64,000 nt of DNA from Spirochaetota bacterium (GCA_024274705.1 JAJSAL010000041.1:1-64000), one strand, 5' to 3'. Shown: positions 1-8,932, counted from the stretch's first letter. The notes: generated by a model from the letters alone, not told the origin. Program-made: numbers and translations.

Positions 1-91
1 CTCTTGGTATGTACTCGTTCGTCGACAGTTTGTTGACGTATCGCGATGGATTACGAACCGCCGTGGTACGGAACCGTATGCCCGGTGGTGT

Positions 92-125
92 GGGAGGACG
101 GCAGGTGTGAGCCTGCCTCCTACCC
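92..125. other. Stem-loop in the leader before the first ABC gene
   Basis: A hairpin pairs GGCAGG (100-105) with CCTGCC (112-117), extended by AGG/CCT and GGG/CCC with small bulges. No T-run follows on the plus strand, so it is not a clear terminator. It lies in the otherwise gene-free first 216 bases and could be part of a 5' leader or of the end of an upstream gene. No known riboswitch class was recognised. Function unknown. Confidence 0.3.
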
Positions 126-216
126 GATCCTTATAGTATGGATACTTGAAATGCGGACCGATCCGATATAACGTTCATGTACCGCGTAATGCTGTATGGT
201 GGGGGGTAGAAAATCA

Positions 217-1740
217 ATGAGTGATACAGGGGCAGTATCTCCGGTTATCCGGATAGAAAAGTTGACAAAACATTTCCCCGGTGTCCTGGCAAACGATTCT
301 ATTTCCCTTTTCATTGACCCGGGAGAAATACATTGCCTGTTAGGTGAAAACGGGGCGGGAAAGACTACTTTCGCGGAATGCCTGAACGGTACCTACAGAC
401 CGGATTCGGGAAGAGTATTCTACAAAGGGGAACGTGTGGAGTTCTCATCACCCAGGGATGCTATCAGCCGGGGGATCGGTATGGTGCACCAGCATTTCGA
501 ATTGGTTCCGCCGATGACGGTGATTGAGAATATTATTGTAGGGACAGAATCGAAAGGTATACGGCTCAATCTGGACAGTGCTTCGAAAAAAATCAACAGG
601 CTTTGTGAGACCTACGGGATCGAACTCGATTTGGGCGCGGTTGTGTCCCGTCTGCCTGTGGGTAAACAGCAGTGGGTTGAGATACTCAAGACCCTGTACG
701 TGGGTGTCGAGTTCCTTATCCTGGATGAACCCACAGCGGTACTTACGCCGCAGGAAATCGAAAACTTTTTCAGAGTCTTAAGGAAAATGGTAACCCAGGG
801 ACTCTCCATCCTCCTTATTACGCACAAACTGAACGAGGTAATGGACGTGTCCCACCGGGTTACCGTGCTCAGGAAAGGAAAGCTCATCGCAACAGTCAAC
901 ACCGATGCAATGACCAGGCAGGAGCTGGCACGTAAAATGGTTGGAAGGGATGTCGTCTTTCTGCTGGAAAAGGAAGCGGTGGAACCGGGTTCACCGGTAC
1001 TGGAATTTATCAATGTGGTAACTGAAACGATAAACCGGCGGGAAGCGCTGCAGGGACTGAGCCTGATGATAAAGCAGGGAGAGATCCTTGGACTTGCCGG
1101 TGTGGCAGGCAATGGGCAGGGACAGATTTTCGATGTTATCACTGGTGTGGGAGATGTTCAATCCGGAGAAGTTTTATTAAATGGAGAGGATGTCACGGAC
1201 AGCACTCCCTGGATGAGAATCAGTAAAGGTCTGGCAATTATCCCTGAAGATAGGATTCACGACGGACTATTGATGAGTTTCCCGGTTCGGGAGAACTTCA
1301 TTCTGGGGAACCATAAAAGAAGAATTTTCAGAAAGGGGCCCTTCCTGGATTTTAAAGAAATTGACGCGTTTTCCAGACAGAAGATTGATGAATTCAGCAT
1401 TGCAGTCAATTCTCCAATGCAGAAAGTAAAAACACTGTCCGGCGGCAACCTCCAGAAAGTGATCCTGGCCAGGGAGTTCTCCCAGAATCCAAAACTTCTG
1501 ATTGCGAACCAGCCCACACGGGGCCTCGATGTCGGGGCTATTGAATATGTTCATCACCGGCTCCTGGATCTGCGCAAATCCGGTACAGGAATCCTGCTGA
1601 TTTCGGAAGAACTGGATGAAATTTTTCAGCTTGCCGATACCATAGCGGTCATCTTCCGGGGACAGATAAGGGGACTGTTTGATACGGATAATGCGGATAT
1701 TGAAAAGATCGGACTTCTTATGGCAGGGGTTGGAGCATGA
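217..1740 (+). CDS. BMP-type ABC importer, double ATP-binding protein
   Basis: Cytoplasmic ATPase of a nucleoside/BMP-type importer (relatives of NupO and of sugar ATPases such as RbsA), 507 residues with two ABC domains. The first has Walker A 'GENGAGKTT' near residue 44, signature-like 'LPVGKQQWVEI' and Walker B 'LILDEPTAVLTP'. The second has a degenerate P-loop 'GVAGNGQGQ', a good signature 'LSGGNLQKV' and 'NQPTRGLDVGA'. The ATG at 217 follows a G-rich ribosome site; an in-frame ATG at 196 lacks one. It overlaps the permease gene by ATGA. Substrate is not provable; this family carries nucleosides, purine-like compounds or lipoprotein-bound ligands. The matching binding protein is probably upstream of the window. 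Confidence 0.88.
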   Translation: MSDTGAVSPVIRIEKLTKHFPGVLANDSISLFIDPGEIHCLLGENGAGKTTFAECLNGTYRPDSGRVFYKGERVEFSSPRDAISRGIGMVHQHFELVPPMTVIENIIVGTESKGIRLNLDSASKKINRLCETYGIELDLGAVVSRLPVGKQQWVEILKTLYVGVEFLILDEPTAVLTPQEIENFFRVLRKMVTQGLSILLITHKLNEVMDVSHRVTVLRKGKLIATVNTDAMTRQELARKMVGRDVVFLLEKEAVEPGSPVLEFINVVTETINRREALQGLSLMIKQGEILGLAGVAGNGQGQIFDVITGVGDVQSGEVLLNGEDVTDSTPWMRISKGLAIIPEDRIHDGLLMSFPVRENFILGNHKRRIFRKGPFLDFKEIDAFSRQKIDEFSIAVNSPMQKVKTLSGGNLQKVILAREFSQNPKLLIANQPTRGLDVGAIEYVHHRLLDLRKSGTGILLISEELDEIFQLADTIAVIFRGQIRGLFDTDNADIEKIGLLMAGVGA

Positions 1741-2831
1741 CTGAGGGACCGCAGCTGAAACGGAAATGGAAATGGAGATTCGAAAAACGGGATCGTACCG
1801 GACCTCTGATACAGCTGGCTGCACTGATCGGCGGTTTGACCGGGGCCCTTCTCATCAGTGCCATACTGATCGTCACGGCAAAGGCTGATATATGGCTTGC
1901 ATTCGGATCACTGTTTCGAGGAGCATTTGGAGGCTGGTATGCTTTTACCCAGACCCTTATCCAGTCTACGCCTCTCATTTTTACGGGTCTGGCAGTGCTT
2001 GTTTCGTTCAAGGCGAAGATATTCAATATCGGAGCTGAAGGACAGTTTTTTGCAGGTGCAATGGCAGCTTTCTGGGTAAGCATCAGTCTTGCCGGATTCC
2101 CCCGTCCTGTTGCCGTTCTTATCATAGTCCTCGCTTCCCTGTTTGGAGGAGCTCTGTACGGAGCAATCCCGGGAATTCTAAAAGCCGTGCTCGGAGTAAA
2201 CGAAATCATTGTTACGGTTATGATGAATTACATCATCCAATTCATACTTTCCTACATGATCTCAAATCACTGGAGGGATCCAGGCGATTACTACCTGCAG
2301 ACGGCATTTATCCCTGAGAATGTCAGGTTTCCAATGGTGCTGCCTCACAGCAGGGTCCACCTGGGGTTCCTGTTGGCGGTTACCGCTGCGGTAGTGATCT
2401 TCTGCTTTCTGTGGAAGACACCATCGGGTTTTGAGATACGGGCTCTCGGTGAAAGCCGGTCGGCTTCACGGTATAAAGGTATCGATACAAAAAGGATTAT
2501 CATCCTCGTGATGGTCATAAGCGGGGCAATTGCCGGTCTTGCCGGAGGGAGTGAGATCGCCGGGGTGCATCACCGGCTCCGGCTCGATATATCAACAGGC
2601 TACGGGTATACGGGGATTATCATTGCACTGCTGGGAAAACTGCATCCATTCGGGGTGGTTGCAGCGGCTGTCTTTTTCGGTGCTTTGGTAAACGGTTCCA
2701 CCTCGATGCAAGTCAGTGCCGGAGTTCCTGTTGCCCTTGTATATGCCCTGCAGAGCCTGGTACTCATCTGTGTTATGGCAGCAGAGGTTCTTTCTCAATA
2801 CAGAATCCGGAGAGTATATGATGTTGAGTGA
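1737..2831 (+). CDS. BMP-type ABC importer permease 1
   Basis: Inner-membrane permease of the branched-chain/nucleoside class (BPD_transp_2), 364 residues with about eight to ten hydrophobic segments. Family motifs are visible: 'FNIGAEGQFFAGA', 'GVNEIIVTVMMNYI' and the cytoplasmic loop 'EIRALGESRSASRYKGID' that contacts the ATPase. It starts inside the ATPase stop codon (ATGA), and the next permease starts inside its own end, so the three genes are translationally coupled. It resembles the permease at 8933 in order of motifs, so the window carries two paralogous importers. Confidence 0.88.
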   Translation: MTEGPQLKRKWKWRFEKRDRTGPLIQLAALIGGLTGALLISAILIVTAKADIWLAFGSLFRGAFGGWYAFTQTLIQSTPLIFTGLAVLVSFKAKIFNIGAEGQFFAGAMAAFWVSISLAGFPRPVAVLIIVLASLFGGALYGAIPGILKAVLGVNEIIVTVMMNYIIQFILSYMISNHWRDPGDYYLQTAFIPENVRFPMVLPHSRVHLGFLLAVTAAVVIFCFLWKTPSGFEIRALGESRSASRYKGIDTKRIIILVMVISGAIAGLAGGSEIAGVHHRLRLDISTGYGYTGIIIALLGKLHPFGVVAAAVFFGALVNGSTSMQVSAGVPVALVYALQSLVLICVMAAEVLSQYRIRRVYDVE

Positions 2832-3765
2832 GATTCTTACAAGTGCTTTTTTTACAAGCCTCTTCTCCGGAATGCTCAGGATTACGACCCCTATTTTGTT
2901 CGGAGCCACCGGGTTGGTTGTTACCAACAGGTCCGGAATTCTCAATCTCGGCGTCGAAGGTGCTATGCTGATGGGCTCTTTTGTAGGTTTTCTCGTTGCT
3001 TATCAGAGCGGCTCTTTATGGCAGGGAGTGTTTATGGCGGCTGTTGGCGGCGGAATTGTGGGCCTGTTGATGGCGTTCATGTCGGTAACTTTAAGGGTCA
3101 ACCAGACGGTTGCCGGTCTCGCCATTAACCTGTTATTTACAGGTGTTACCCTTTACCTGTACAGAATTATTTTCGCTGATTTCTCCGGTTCGATTCTGCC
3201 TAATGTTGAAATTTTTCAGGCAGTGCACATACCCGGTCTTTCGGAAATCCCGGTGATCGGAGAGGTGGTTTTCTCTCAACAGATCCTCACGTATATCGGA
3301 TTTCTCTTTGTTCCCCTTGTATTCTACTTTTTATACAGGACGAAATACGGTTTGATACTGCGCTGCATTGGAGAGAACCCCGCCGCAATTGACATGAAAG
3401 GGGTAAATATCAGCGCTTACCGGTATGGAGCAACGATATTCGGCGGTATGATGGCAGGTGTTGGCGGAGTATTCCTTACGGTAGCTTCCGCGGGCTTGTT
3501 CATGCAGGGTATAACCGGCGGCCGGGGCTGGATCGTTATCGCCATCGTCATTTTCGGTGACTGGAAACCGGTACGGATCATGCTGCTCAGTATGTTTTTC
3601 GGTCTGATAGATTCTTTTTCACTTCAGCTGCAGGGTGTGGGCATTAATTTTCCGTACCAGTTTCTCCTGACACTCCCGTATGTCTTCACCATTTTGGGCA
3701 TTACCCTGGGAGGCCGCCGGGCTGGAGCGCCCCTCGCATTGGGGGTACATTATTCACGGGAATAG
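2818..3765 (+). CDS. BMP-type ABC importer permease 2
   Basis: Second membrane subunit, 315 residues, partner of the protein at 1737. It has the short-permease hallmarks 'GILNLGVEGAMLMGSF' near the N-terminus, 'LRVNQTVAGLAINLL' and 'LRCIGENPAAIDMKGVN'. The reading frame is open from 2716, but that N-terminal extension overlaps the previous gene. The ATG at 2818 (or 2821) follows GGAG at 5-8 bases and gives the normal family start. Last gene of the transporter operon; a hairpin follows directly. Confidence 0.87.
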   Translation: MMLSEILTSAFFTSLFSGMLRITTPILFGATGLVVTNRSGILNLGVEGAMLMGSFVGFLVAYQSGSLWQGVFMAAVGGGIVGLLMAFMSVTLRVNQTVAGLAINLLFTGVTLYLYRIIFADFSGSILPNVEIFQAVHIPGLSEIPVIGEVVFSQQILTYIGFLFVPLVFYFLYRTKYGLILRCIGENPAAIDMKGVNISAYRYGATIFGGMMAGVGGVFLTVASAGLFMQGITGGRGWIVIAIVIFGDWKPVRIMLLSMFFGLIDSFSLQLQGVGINFPYQFLLTLPYVFTILGITLGGRRAGAPLALGVHYSRE

Positions 3766-3800
3766 AAAAGGATGGTACTTTGAGCATCCCTTTGGCTGTT
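3766..3800. terminator. Bidirectional hairpin between convergent genes
   Basis: AAAGGATG (3767-3774) pairs with CATCC(C)TTT (3785-3793) with one bulged C. A short T-rich tail follows on both strands (GGCTGTTTT on plus, CTTTTCTATT on minus). It fills the 36-base gap between the permease ending at 3765 and the minus-strand gene ending at 3802, which suits a shared terminator. Confidence 0.55.
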
Positions 3801-3801
3801 T

Positions 3802-4077
3802 TCAGTTGATGCGCTCGATTTTCACGATAACCCGTCCTTCCGGATCAGGGCAGGTGAGCCGGACGGATCCCCCGGCATCTTCCCATCCGAAGGCTCCTCC
3901 GGCGGCAAAGGTCATGCACGCGGGAAACGCATTGTGTACCAGTTCCGCACACCATCCCTCCGTGTTCTCCAGCACCATAGGTCCCTTGTCTCTGATAATA
4001 AAGGAATCACCGGTTTTCATGCCTGCATGGCATACTCCCTGTATTTTCTCAACCGTGACCCGGACACTCTTTTTCAT
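3802..4077 (-). CDS. TIGR04076-family small protein
   Basis: A 91-residue protein of the TIGR04076 family, whose members have no established function. The family pattern is visible: N-terminal 'VRVTVEKIQGVCHAGMKTGD', a middle 'GWCAELVHNAFP', an aromatic 'GGAFGWED' and the C-terminal 'VRLTCPDPEGRVIVKIERI'. Three cysteines (in GVC, GWC and TCP) are typical of the family and may bind a metal or redox partner. It stands alone on the minus strand beside the MttB-like gene. Relatives often sit next to anaerobic redox or methyl-transfer genes (general knowledge, not shown here). Confidence 0.7.
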   Translation of the reverse strand: MKKSVRVTVEKIQGVCHAGMKTGDSFIIRDKGPMVLENTEGWCAELVHNAFPACMTFAAGGAFGWEDAGGSVRLTCPDPEGRVIVKIERIN

Positions 4078-4255
4078 CGATTCCTCCCTGCCGCTGTGTC
4101 ATGTCTCCCGTAGCATAGTGGAATTCCCGGGTCCGGACAATATCAAAAGGAAGCGGGACCAACTGTTTTATACCATCACTACCCGGTTGTTTAATAGAGG
4201 TTGTTTTTCGTACCGTTCCGGCTGATAATGGAGTATCCGGAACCAGGAGGTATAC

Positions 4256-5746
4256 ATGGCAAAGCCGCTTACTGTACGAATTGCAAGTGAGAACGAAATC
4301 GAGTTGCTGAAGAAACACGTCTCTCACCTCATGGCAAAGCGGGGCATCAAGGTAAGTCACCCCGAACTCTTAGGGTACGTTAAAAAGGCCGGAGCGGAAG
4401 TTGATGAACGGCAGAACGCTTCGTATATCAGGTTTCCGGCGGAAATGCAGAAAGAACTGATCGGTCAAATTCCCGGGGAATTCCTCCTTGCAGGCCGCGA
4501 ACAGGAAGGGGATATCGTTCTTCCCCACCGGGAAAACCTTTTCTACACCCGGCCTGTTATGGGGAGTTTGTTCATTACCACGGAGACCGGAGAAGAGCGC
4601 CTGGTCAATATCGGGGATGTGGCGGAGTATGCCCAGCTGGTGGATCAGTTGGATCATATCAACATGTACTGCAGCCTGACCTACGCACTGGGAGAATTTC
4701 CTCCAACAACTACGGATGTGAATTGTCTCTTTCAGAATTTAAGCAATAACAGAAAAAAACATGGGTATATACAGCCCTACGAGGCTGGAAACGCACGGTA
4801 TATCATTGAAATGGCTGTCGCCGTTTCCGGCGGTGTGGAAAACTATACGAAACGTCCGATTATCACCTCTTTTTCCACGATTACCGAGCCCTTTATGCTC
4901 AAGGACATGGACGCGGAATCCCTGGTGCGGTACTCCGAACTGGGAGTGCCCATATCCTGTGGTTCCCTGTGTACTGCCGGAGCAAATGTTCCCATCACCC
5001 CCGCCGGAACAGCCCTGATGGGCGCTTCTCAGGCACTCTGTATCGCCCTCCTTACCCAGTGCGTTAATCCCGGCACCCCATGCTATATATCCGTACAGCC
5101 TCTTATGCTTGATATGATGAGTACTTATACCCTCCAGTCCAATCCCGGTACCAACCACACCCGGATGCTGATCGCCCAGCTCATTCGGGAAGGGTACGGC
5201 CTTCACTATAATGTGACCGGAGGAGGAAGCGACTCTTTCAAGCCCGGTATGGAATCGGTGGCAAATATCGTCATGGCTACCATGTCCTCCTCCCTTTCGG
5301 GTGCTACCTTCCTGGCGAACCACGGTATGGTACAGACGTTCAAGCGTTTCAGCCCCCTCCAGCTTATTATCGACAATGAAATCATCGGTATGGTAAAAGA
5401 GCTCCGGAAAGGTCTCGAAATCGACGAAGAATCTCTGGACTATGAAGAAATCCTTACCATCGGCGAGGGGGAGAGCTTTATCGACAAGGAGCACAATCTC
5501 CGCCATTACAGGGAGGTATACCGGCCGCAGCTGTTCAACTCCGTGTCCAGGGAACAGTGGGAAGCTGCGGGAGCTAAAGGGCTACCGGAGCGGGCAAGGG
5601 ATCTCTACTCTGACTTCAAAAAAGGTTTCGAACCCCGTATGCTGCCGGATGACATACGAAAAGAGCTGGAGCGTATTGTCACCCGGGCGAACAGGGACCT
5701 GGCAGGTGAGAGCATCGATTTCAGCCGTTTTTACAGGAGGAGATGA
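4256..5746 (+). CDS. Trimethylamine methyltransferase (MttB)-family protein, non-pyrrolysine
   Basis: MttB-superfamily protein of 496 residues, the usual length. Founding members are pyrrolysine-containing trimethylamine:corrinoid methyltransferases. The reading frame here has no internal UAG, so this is a non-pyrrolysine member; characterised ones demethylate quaternary amines such as glycine betaine, proline betaine or carnitine. Visible family-like segments include 'YCSLTYALGEFPPTTTD', 'PISCGSLCTAGANVPITPAG' and 'GYGLHYNVTGGGSDSFKPG'. SD 'CCAGGAGG' precedes ATG 4256. No corrinoid protein or second-step methyltransferase is adjacent; instead an iron-sulfur flavoprotein gene overlaps its stop. 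The substrate and even methyl transfer are therefore open. Confidence 0.82.
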   Translation: MAKPLTVRIASENEIELLKKHVSHLMAKRGIKVSHPELLGYVKKAGAEVDERQNASYIRFPAEMQKELIGQIPGEFLLAGREQEGDIVLPHRENLFYTRPVMGSLFITTETGEERLVNIGDVAEYAQLVDQLDHINMYCSLTYALGEFPPTTTDVNCLFQNLSNNRKKHGYIQPYEAGNARYIIEMAVAVSGGVENYTKRPIITSFSTITEPFMLKDMDAESLVRYSELGVPISCGSLCTAGANVPITPAGTALMGASQALCIALLTQCVNPGTPCYISVQPLMLDMMSTYTLQSNPGTNHTRMLIAQLIREGYGLHYNVTGGGSDSFKPGMESVANIVMATMSSSLSGATFLANHGMVQTFKRFSPLQLIIDNEIIGMVKELRKGLEIDEESLDYEEILTIGEGESFIDKEHNLRHYREVYRPQLFNSVSREQWEAAGAKGLPERARDLYSDFKKGFEPRMLPDDIRKELERIVTRANRDLAGESIDFSRFYRRR

Positions 5747-6363
5747 TCGTGCCGAGAATACTGGGAATTTGCGGAAGCCCCAGGGGGAAATCAGGAACCG
5801 AGTATGCCCTTCGGAAAGCGCTTAAGGAAGTTGAAAAAACCGGGGTGGAAACAGAACTGATTACTTTGAGGGCGAAGGAGATGGGGTTCTGCATTCACTG
5901 TGACAAGTGCATCCGGGAGGAGAGCCGGAAGTGCCTGGTACATGATGACGACATGACGCTTATGTATGATCCGTTTTACTATGCCGACGGGTATATCATC
6001 GCCTGCCCGGTGTACAAGATGTCTGTAACCGGTCAGCTGTCGGTCTTCTTCGACCGTCTCCGTCCCATCTGGAACATGCTGAAAAAGGACCGGGCATTCT
6101 TCTACAATAAAATAGGCGGGGCCATTGCCGTAGGCGGATCAAGAAACGGCGGGCAGGAGACCACGATCGAACGGATACAGAACTTCTACAACTCACTGGG
6201 AGTAACGATTGTCAACCTGGGAACTCCCGCGTTCGGCGGTGCTTCCCTGTGGAGCCACTCCGGATCATATGAAGGCCTCCTTACGGATGAATCCGGCCTG
6301 GAAGATGCGAAGAGGGTGGGAGAAAGGGTGGCCCGGATGGTGTTGACCATAGCCCCGGTTTAA
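5743..6363 (+). CDS. Iron-sulfur flavoprotein (Isf-like, NADPH-dependent FMN reductase fold)
   Basis: Flavodoxin-fold redox protein, 206 residues. An FMN-binding loop 'GSPRGKSGTE' lies near residue 12. A compact cysteine motif C-x2-C-x2-C-x7-C ('CIHCDKCIREESRKC', about residues 48-62) matches the 4Fe-4S site of the archaeal iron-sulfur flavoprotein Isf. It probably shuttles electrons between ferredoxin, flavin and a partner enzyme. ATGA overlap with the MttB-like gene implies co-translation, so the two likely act together. A close paralogue is encoded at 14693. Confidence 0.8.
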   Translation: MIVPRILGICGSPRGKSGTEYALRKALKEVEKTGVETELITLRAKEMGFCIHCDKCIREESRKCLVHDDDMTLMYDPFYYADGYIIACPVYKMSVTGQLSVFFDRLRPIWNMLKKDRAFFYNKIGGAIAVGGSRNGGQETTIERIQNFYNSLGVTIVNLGTPAFGGASLWSHSGSYEGLLTDESGLEDAKRVGERVARMVLTIAPV

Positions 6364-6422
6364 GACCGTCGGCGCAGAAGCGACAGTTTGACATTCACCG
6401 GTACTATTCCCCCCGCAGGGTC

Positions 6423-6491
6423 TTATTGTTTGTCAATCGTGACAAAGTACGTGTCACCGTTTATAGTCAGCGTAATATGCTGGTCCTGCAC
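6423..6491 (-). pseudogene. Possible remnant of a 2Fe-2S hydroxylase-subunit N-terminus
   Basis: Immediately after the stop of the amidohydrolase gene, in the same frame, a GTG-initiated run of 22 codons encodes 'ITLTINGDTYFVTID', then TAA. This resembles the first beta-hairpin of the small iron-sulfur subunit of xanthine dehydrogenase-type enzymes (compare 'IHLTVNGRQYSVEVD' of the gene at 39544). Nothing homologous continues beyond it. It may be a decayed gene start or a coincidence. Confidence 0.2.
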
Positions 6492-6494
6492 GGT

Positions 6495-7748
6495 CTACTT
6501 CTTCCCCATAGCGGCGGGGCTAATATACGACGTCAAAGTTAATTCCCGTTGGATCACCACCTTGCCTTTGAGCATGACAACGGATTTGAAACCCTGGTCG
6601 ATGACCGCGCTGTACGGGTCGGGGGTATCTATGATAACCAGATCCGCCGAAGCTCCTTCCCGTAACCCGTAATCGTCTAAACCCATGGTAAGGGCGGGGT
6701 TACCGGTGATCATGGGGAGTGTTTCAAGAAATGCTTCCCTTGTTCCCGCCTGGAAAATCTGGGCTGCCAGCAGCGCTTCTTCAAGAAGATCGCCGTTGCC
6801 GTATGGCCGGAAGGGATCACGGATGTTGTCCGAGGCCAGGGAGATATTCACCCCGGCATCCAGGAACTCCCTGATACGGGTGGTCCCCCGTCTCCGGTTT
6901 ACAGTGTCACCCCTTCCCATGAGATAGAGATTGCACGCAGGAAGGGTAACGATATTCAAGCCCGCATCCTTCACTTTCTTTATAATCTCCGATGCCTTCT
7001 TCGCCGGAACCGCCGACAGGGAAGTACAGTGACCTGCTGTGACCCTCCCCTCCATTCCCTCTTTTATCGTCTTTTCCGCCAGGTATTCAAGGGCCGATGC
7101 GTCGGGATCATCACTCTCATCCACGTGCAGGTCCAGGGGTACAACGTAGTACTTTGCAAGATCGAATAGAGTATCGGTAAATACTGCATGGTCCTCGCTC
7201 AGCGTCGGGCATCCGCCGAGACCGTCGGCCCCGGTTTTAAGGATTTTTTCGGTCCGTTCATACACATGGTCTCCCTTTTCGAGTCTTTTCACAGCCCCGG
7301 GGAACACGACAAGCTGCAGTGTGATCATCTCCTGAAAGAGCTTTTTCAATTCGAGGGAGGCGTTCCATATCCGCATTCCCGTGGAAGGCTGAATGGTGAT
7401 GTGAGTCCGGATACCGGAAACCCCCTGACGGATGGACATCTCCACCATTTCGATACCACGCCGGAGAATATCTTCTTCATCCGCGGTTTCAAAATAACGG
7501 TCCATGTTTTCTATTGCTTCGTGAAGGGTCCCGGAAGTGTTGGGAACATGGCCGCTGGTTAATGATTTGTCCGTATGGGTATGCACGTCAACAAAGCCGG
7601 GAAAAATAGTTTTTCCCGCTGCGTCTATCGTCTTTCCGGCTGTTCCCCTTAAGGAGGGTCCTATCGCCGCTATCTTTCCACCCTCCACGGCGAGGTCCTG
7701 TACTCCTTTTTGAAAAAGGTGGCCGCCTTTTATAATATATTCATACAT
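6495..7748 (-). CDS. Cytosine deaminase-like amidohydrolase
   Basis: Metal-dependent amidohydrolase of the CodA type, 417 residues. Metal ligands are visible in order: 'FVDVHTHTDKS' (two His), 'LDLHVDESDD', 'TAGHCTSLS', and the late Asp in 'ASDNIRDPFRPYGNGD', which is close to the CodA pattern. It should hydrolyse an exocyclic amine or a ring amide of a pyrimidine-, triazine- or creatinine-like compound. ATG 7748 follows AAAAGG at 9 bases; a TTG at 7757 is possible. It is divergent from the importer that starts at 7845, which may bring in its substrate. Confidence 0.8.
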   Translation of the reverse strand: MYEYIIKGGHLFQKGVQDLAVEGGKIAAIGPSLRGTAGKTIDAAGKTIFPGFVDVHTHTDKSLTSGHVPNTSGTLHEAIENMDRYFETADEEDILRRGIEMVEMSIRQGVSGIRTHITIQPSTGMRIWNASLELKKLFQEMITLQLVVFPGAVKRLEKGDHVYERTEKILKTGADGLGGCPTLSEDHAVFTDTLFDLAKYYVVPLDLHVDESDDPDASALEYLAEKTIKEGMEGRVTAGHCTSLSAVPAKKASEIIKKVKDAGLNIVTLPACNLYLMGRGDTVNRRRGTTRIREFLDAGVNISLASDNIRDPFRPYGNGDLLEEALLAAQIFQAGTREAFLETLPMITGNPALTMGLDDYGLREGASADLVIIDTPDPYSAVIDQGFKSVVMLKGKVVIQRELTLTSYISPAAMGKK

Positions 7749-7785
7749 ATGAATCAACCTTTTATAATATGAATGTATATTTATA

Positions 7786-7814
7786 TTGATTTATACTAAA
7801 TCGTATGCTACAAT
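7786..7814 (+). promoter_or_regulatory. Sigma70-type promoter of the BMP importer operon
   Basis: TTGATT (7786-7791), 17-base spacer, TACAAT (7809-7814), about 30 bases before the binding-protein ATG. The whole divergent region 7749-7840 is very AT-rich and probably also holds the promoter and operators for the amidohydrolase on the other strand. Confidence 0.6.
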
Positions 7815-7844
7815 ATTGTTACAAAAAAAACAAGGAGTTAGAGT

Positions 7845-8843
7845 ATGAAAAGGATTCTTGTCGTTCTCACGATTCTCCTGCTGGTTTCTTTTTCCCTCTT
7901 TGCAGGGGGACAGAAAGAGGACGGAAAGGGAGAGGACACCCTGAAAATCGCTGCATTGCTTCCGGGACCTATCAATGACGGCGGATGGAACACGCTGATG
8001 TACGCTTCTCTTAAACATCAGGAAGAGGTATTCGGTGCAGAAATTGCATACACCGAACGAACCCCTGCGTCGGATTATGAAGAGATATTCCGCGGATATG
8101 CCGAGAGCGGGTATGACATCATCTTCGGGCACGGGTTCGAGTTCGGCGATTCCGCCAAAAAGGTAGCTCCCGACTATCCCGATGTTGTGTTTATTATCAA
8201 CAGCACCAACATTGCCCAGGAGCCGAACGTCGGTTCGTTCCTCGTATACGACTTCCAGTGCGGTTTTGCCCAGGGGGCGATTGCAGCTATTGTTACCAAA
8301 AGTAATGTTGTCGGTTACATCGGCGGTATGGAAATTCCCCCTATCGTAAACCAGGGGAAGGGATTTCTCGCAGGAGCAAAGTATGTCAATCCCGACATCA
8401 AGGCGAAATTTCTCCTCACCGGTGACTTTGCCGATATTGCAAAGGCAAAGGAGATGGCCAAATCACTTATTTCGGAGGGCGCGGATATTATTGTAGCCGA
8501 TGCCGATGAAGCAAGCCACGGAGTTATCGAGGCTGTTGAAGAAGACGGCGGATGGGTCATCGGAAGCTCCGGCGATTTGTATGAAACCGTCCCGGAAGCC
8601 CGGCCTGTTGTGCTAACAAGTATTACCGAAGATATGCCTAAGGGTCATGAACTTGTGGTAAGTGATATTGTAAGCGGAACGTTTTCTCCCGGGAATTACC
8701 TGATCGGTTTCGGCGACGGAGCGGTCGATCTGGCTCCCCTGCGCGAAAGCGAAGACCACCTGACAAAGGAACAGGTAAAGAAAATTAATGATATAATTGC
8801 GGGCCTTAAAGACGGTTCTATCGACGTTTCCAAGTACGAATAA
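7845..8843 (+). CDS. BMP-family solute-binding protein
   Basis: Periplasmic binding protein of the BMP/PnrA family, 332 residues. A Sec signal peptide (hydrophobic residues 4-20) ends 'SLFAGGQKE'; unlike most relatives it has no lipobox cysteine, so it may be released by signal peptidase I. The mature start 'LKIAALLPGPINDGGWN' is the classic BMP opening, followed by 'IIFGHGFEFGDSAKKVAPDYPD' type loops. SD 'CAAGGAG' precedes the start. It leads the importer operon and is separated from the permeases by a terminator-like hairpin, which would give an excess of binding protein. Characterised relatives bind purine nucleosides. Confidence 0.9.
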   Translation: MKRILVVLTILLLVSFSLFAGGQKEDGKGEDTLKIAALLPGPINDGGWNTLMYASLKHQEEVFGAEIAYTERTPASDYEEIFRGYAESGYDIIFGHGFEFGDSAKKVAPDYPDVVFIINSTNIAQEPNVGSFLVYDFQCGFAQGAIAAIVTKSNVVGYIGGMEIPPIVNQGKGFLAGAKYVNPDIKAKFLLTGDFADIAKAKEMAKSLISEGADIIVADADEASHGVIEAVEEDGGWVIGSSGDLYETVPEARPVVLTSITEDMPKGHELVVSDIVSGTFSPGNYLIGFGDGAVDLAPLRESEDHLTKEQVKKINDIIAGLKDGSIDVSKYE

Positions 8844-8863
8844 TTTCTAACCTTAAGACGGGA

Positions 8864-8911
8864 GGCGGGGTGTATCAGTGATATCTGATCGCCCTGTCGC
8901 CCCTTTTTTTT
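8864..8911 (+). terminator. Intercistronic terminator-like hairpin after the binding protein
   Basis: GGCG (8864-8867) and GGG (8868-8870) pair with CGCC (8898-8901) and CCC (8892-8894); the tip is ATCAG (8874-8878) with CTGAT (8885-8889). Eight Ts follow (8904-8911). It lies inside the operon, so it probably acts as a partial terminator or 3' stabiliser that lowers permease expression relative to the binding protein. Confidence 0.7.
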
Positions 8912-8932
8912 AAGTCAATATCAGGAATATGT

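Noticed and set aside
1..216. A purine or other riboswitch in the leader before the first ABC gene.
   Set aside because: Only one imperfect hairpin was found, and none of the conserved purine-riboswitch core sequences are present.
4739..5506. Long antisense open frames inside genes (also 17534-18283 and 55134-56243, all minus strand).
   Set aside because: They lie wholly opposite well-supported genes, lack SD sites and resemble no family; they are shadows of codon bias.
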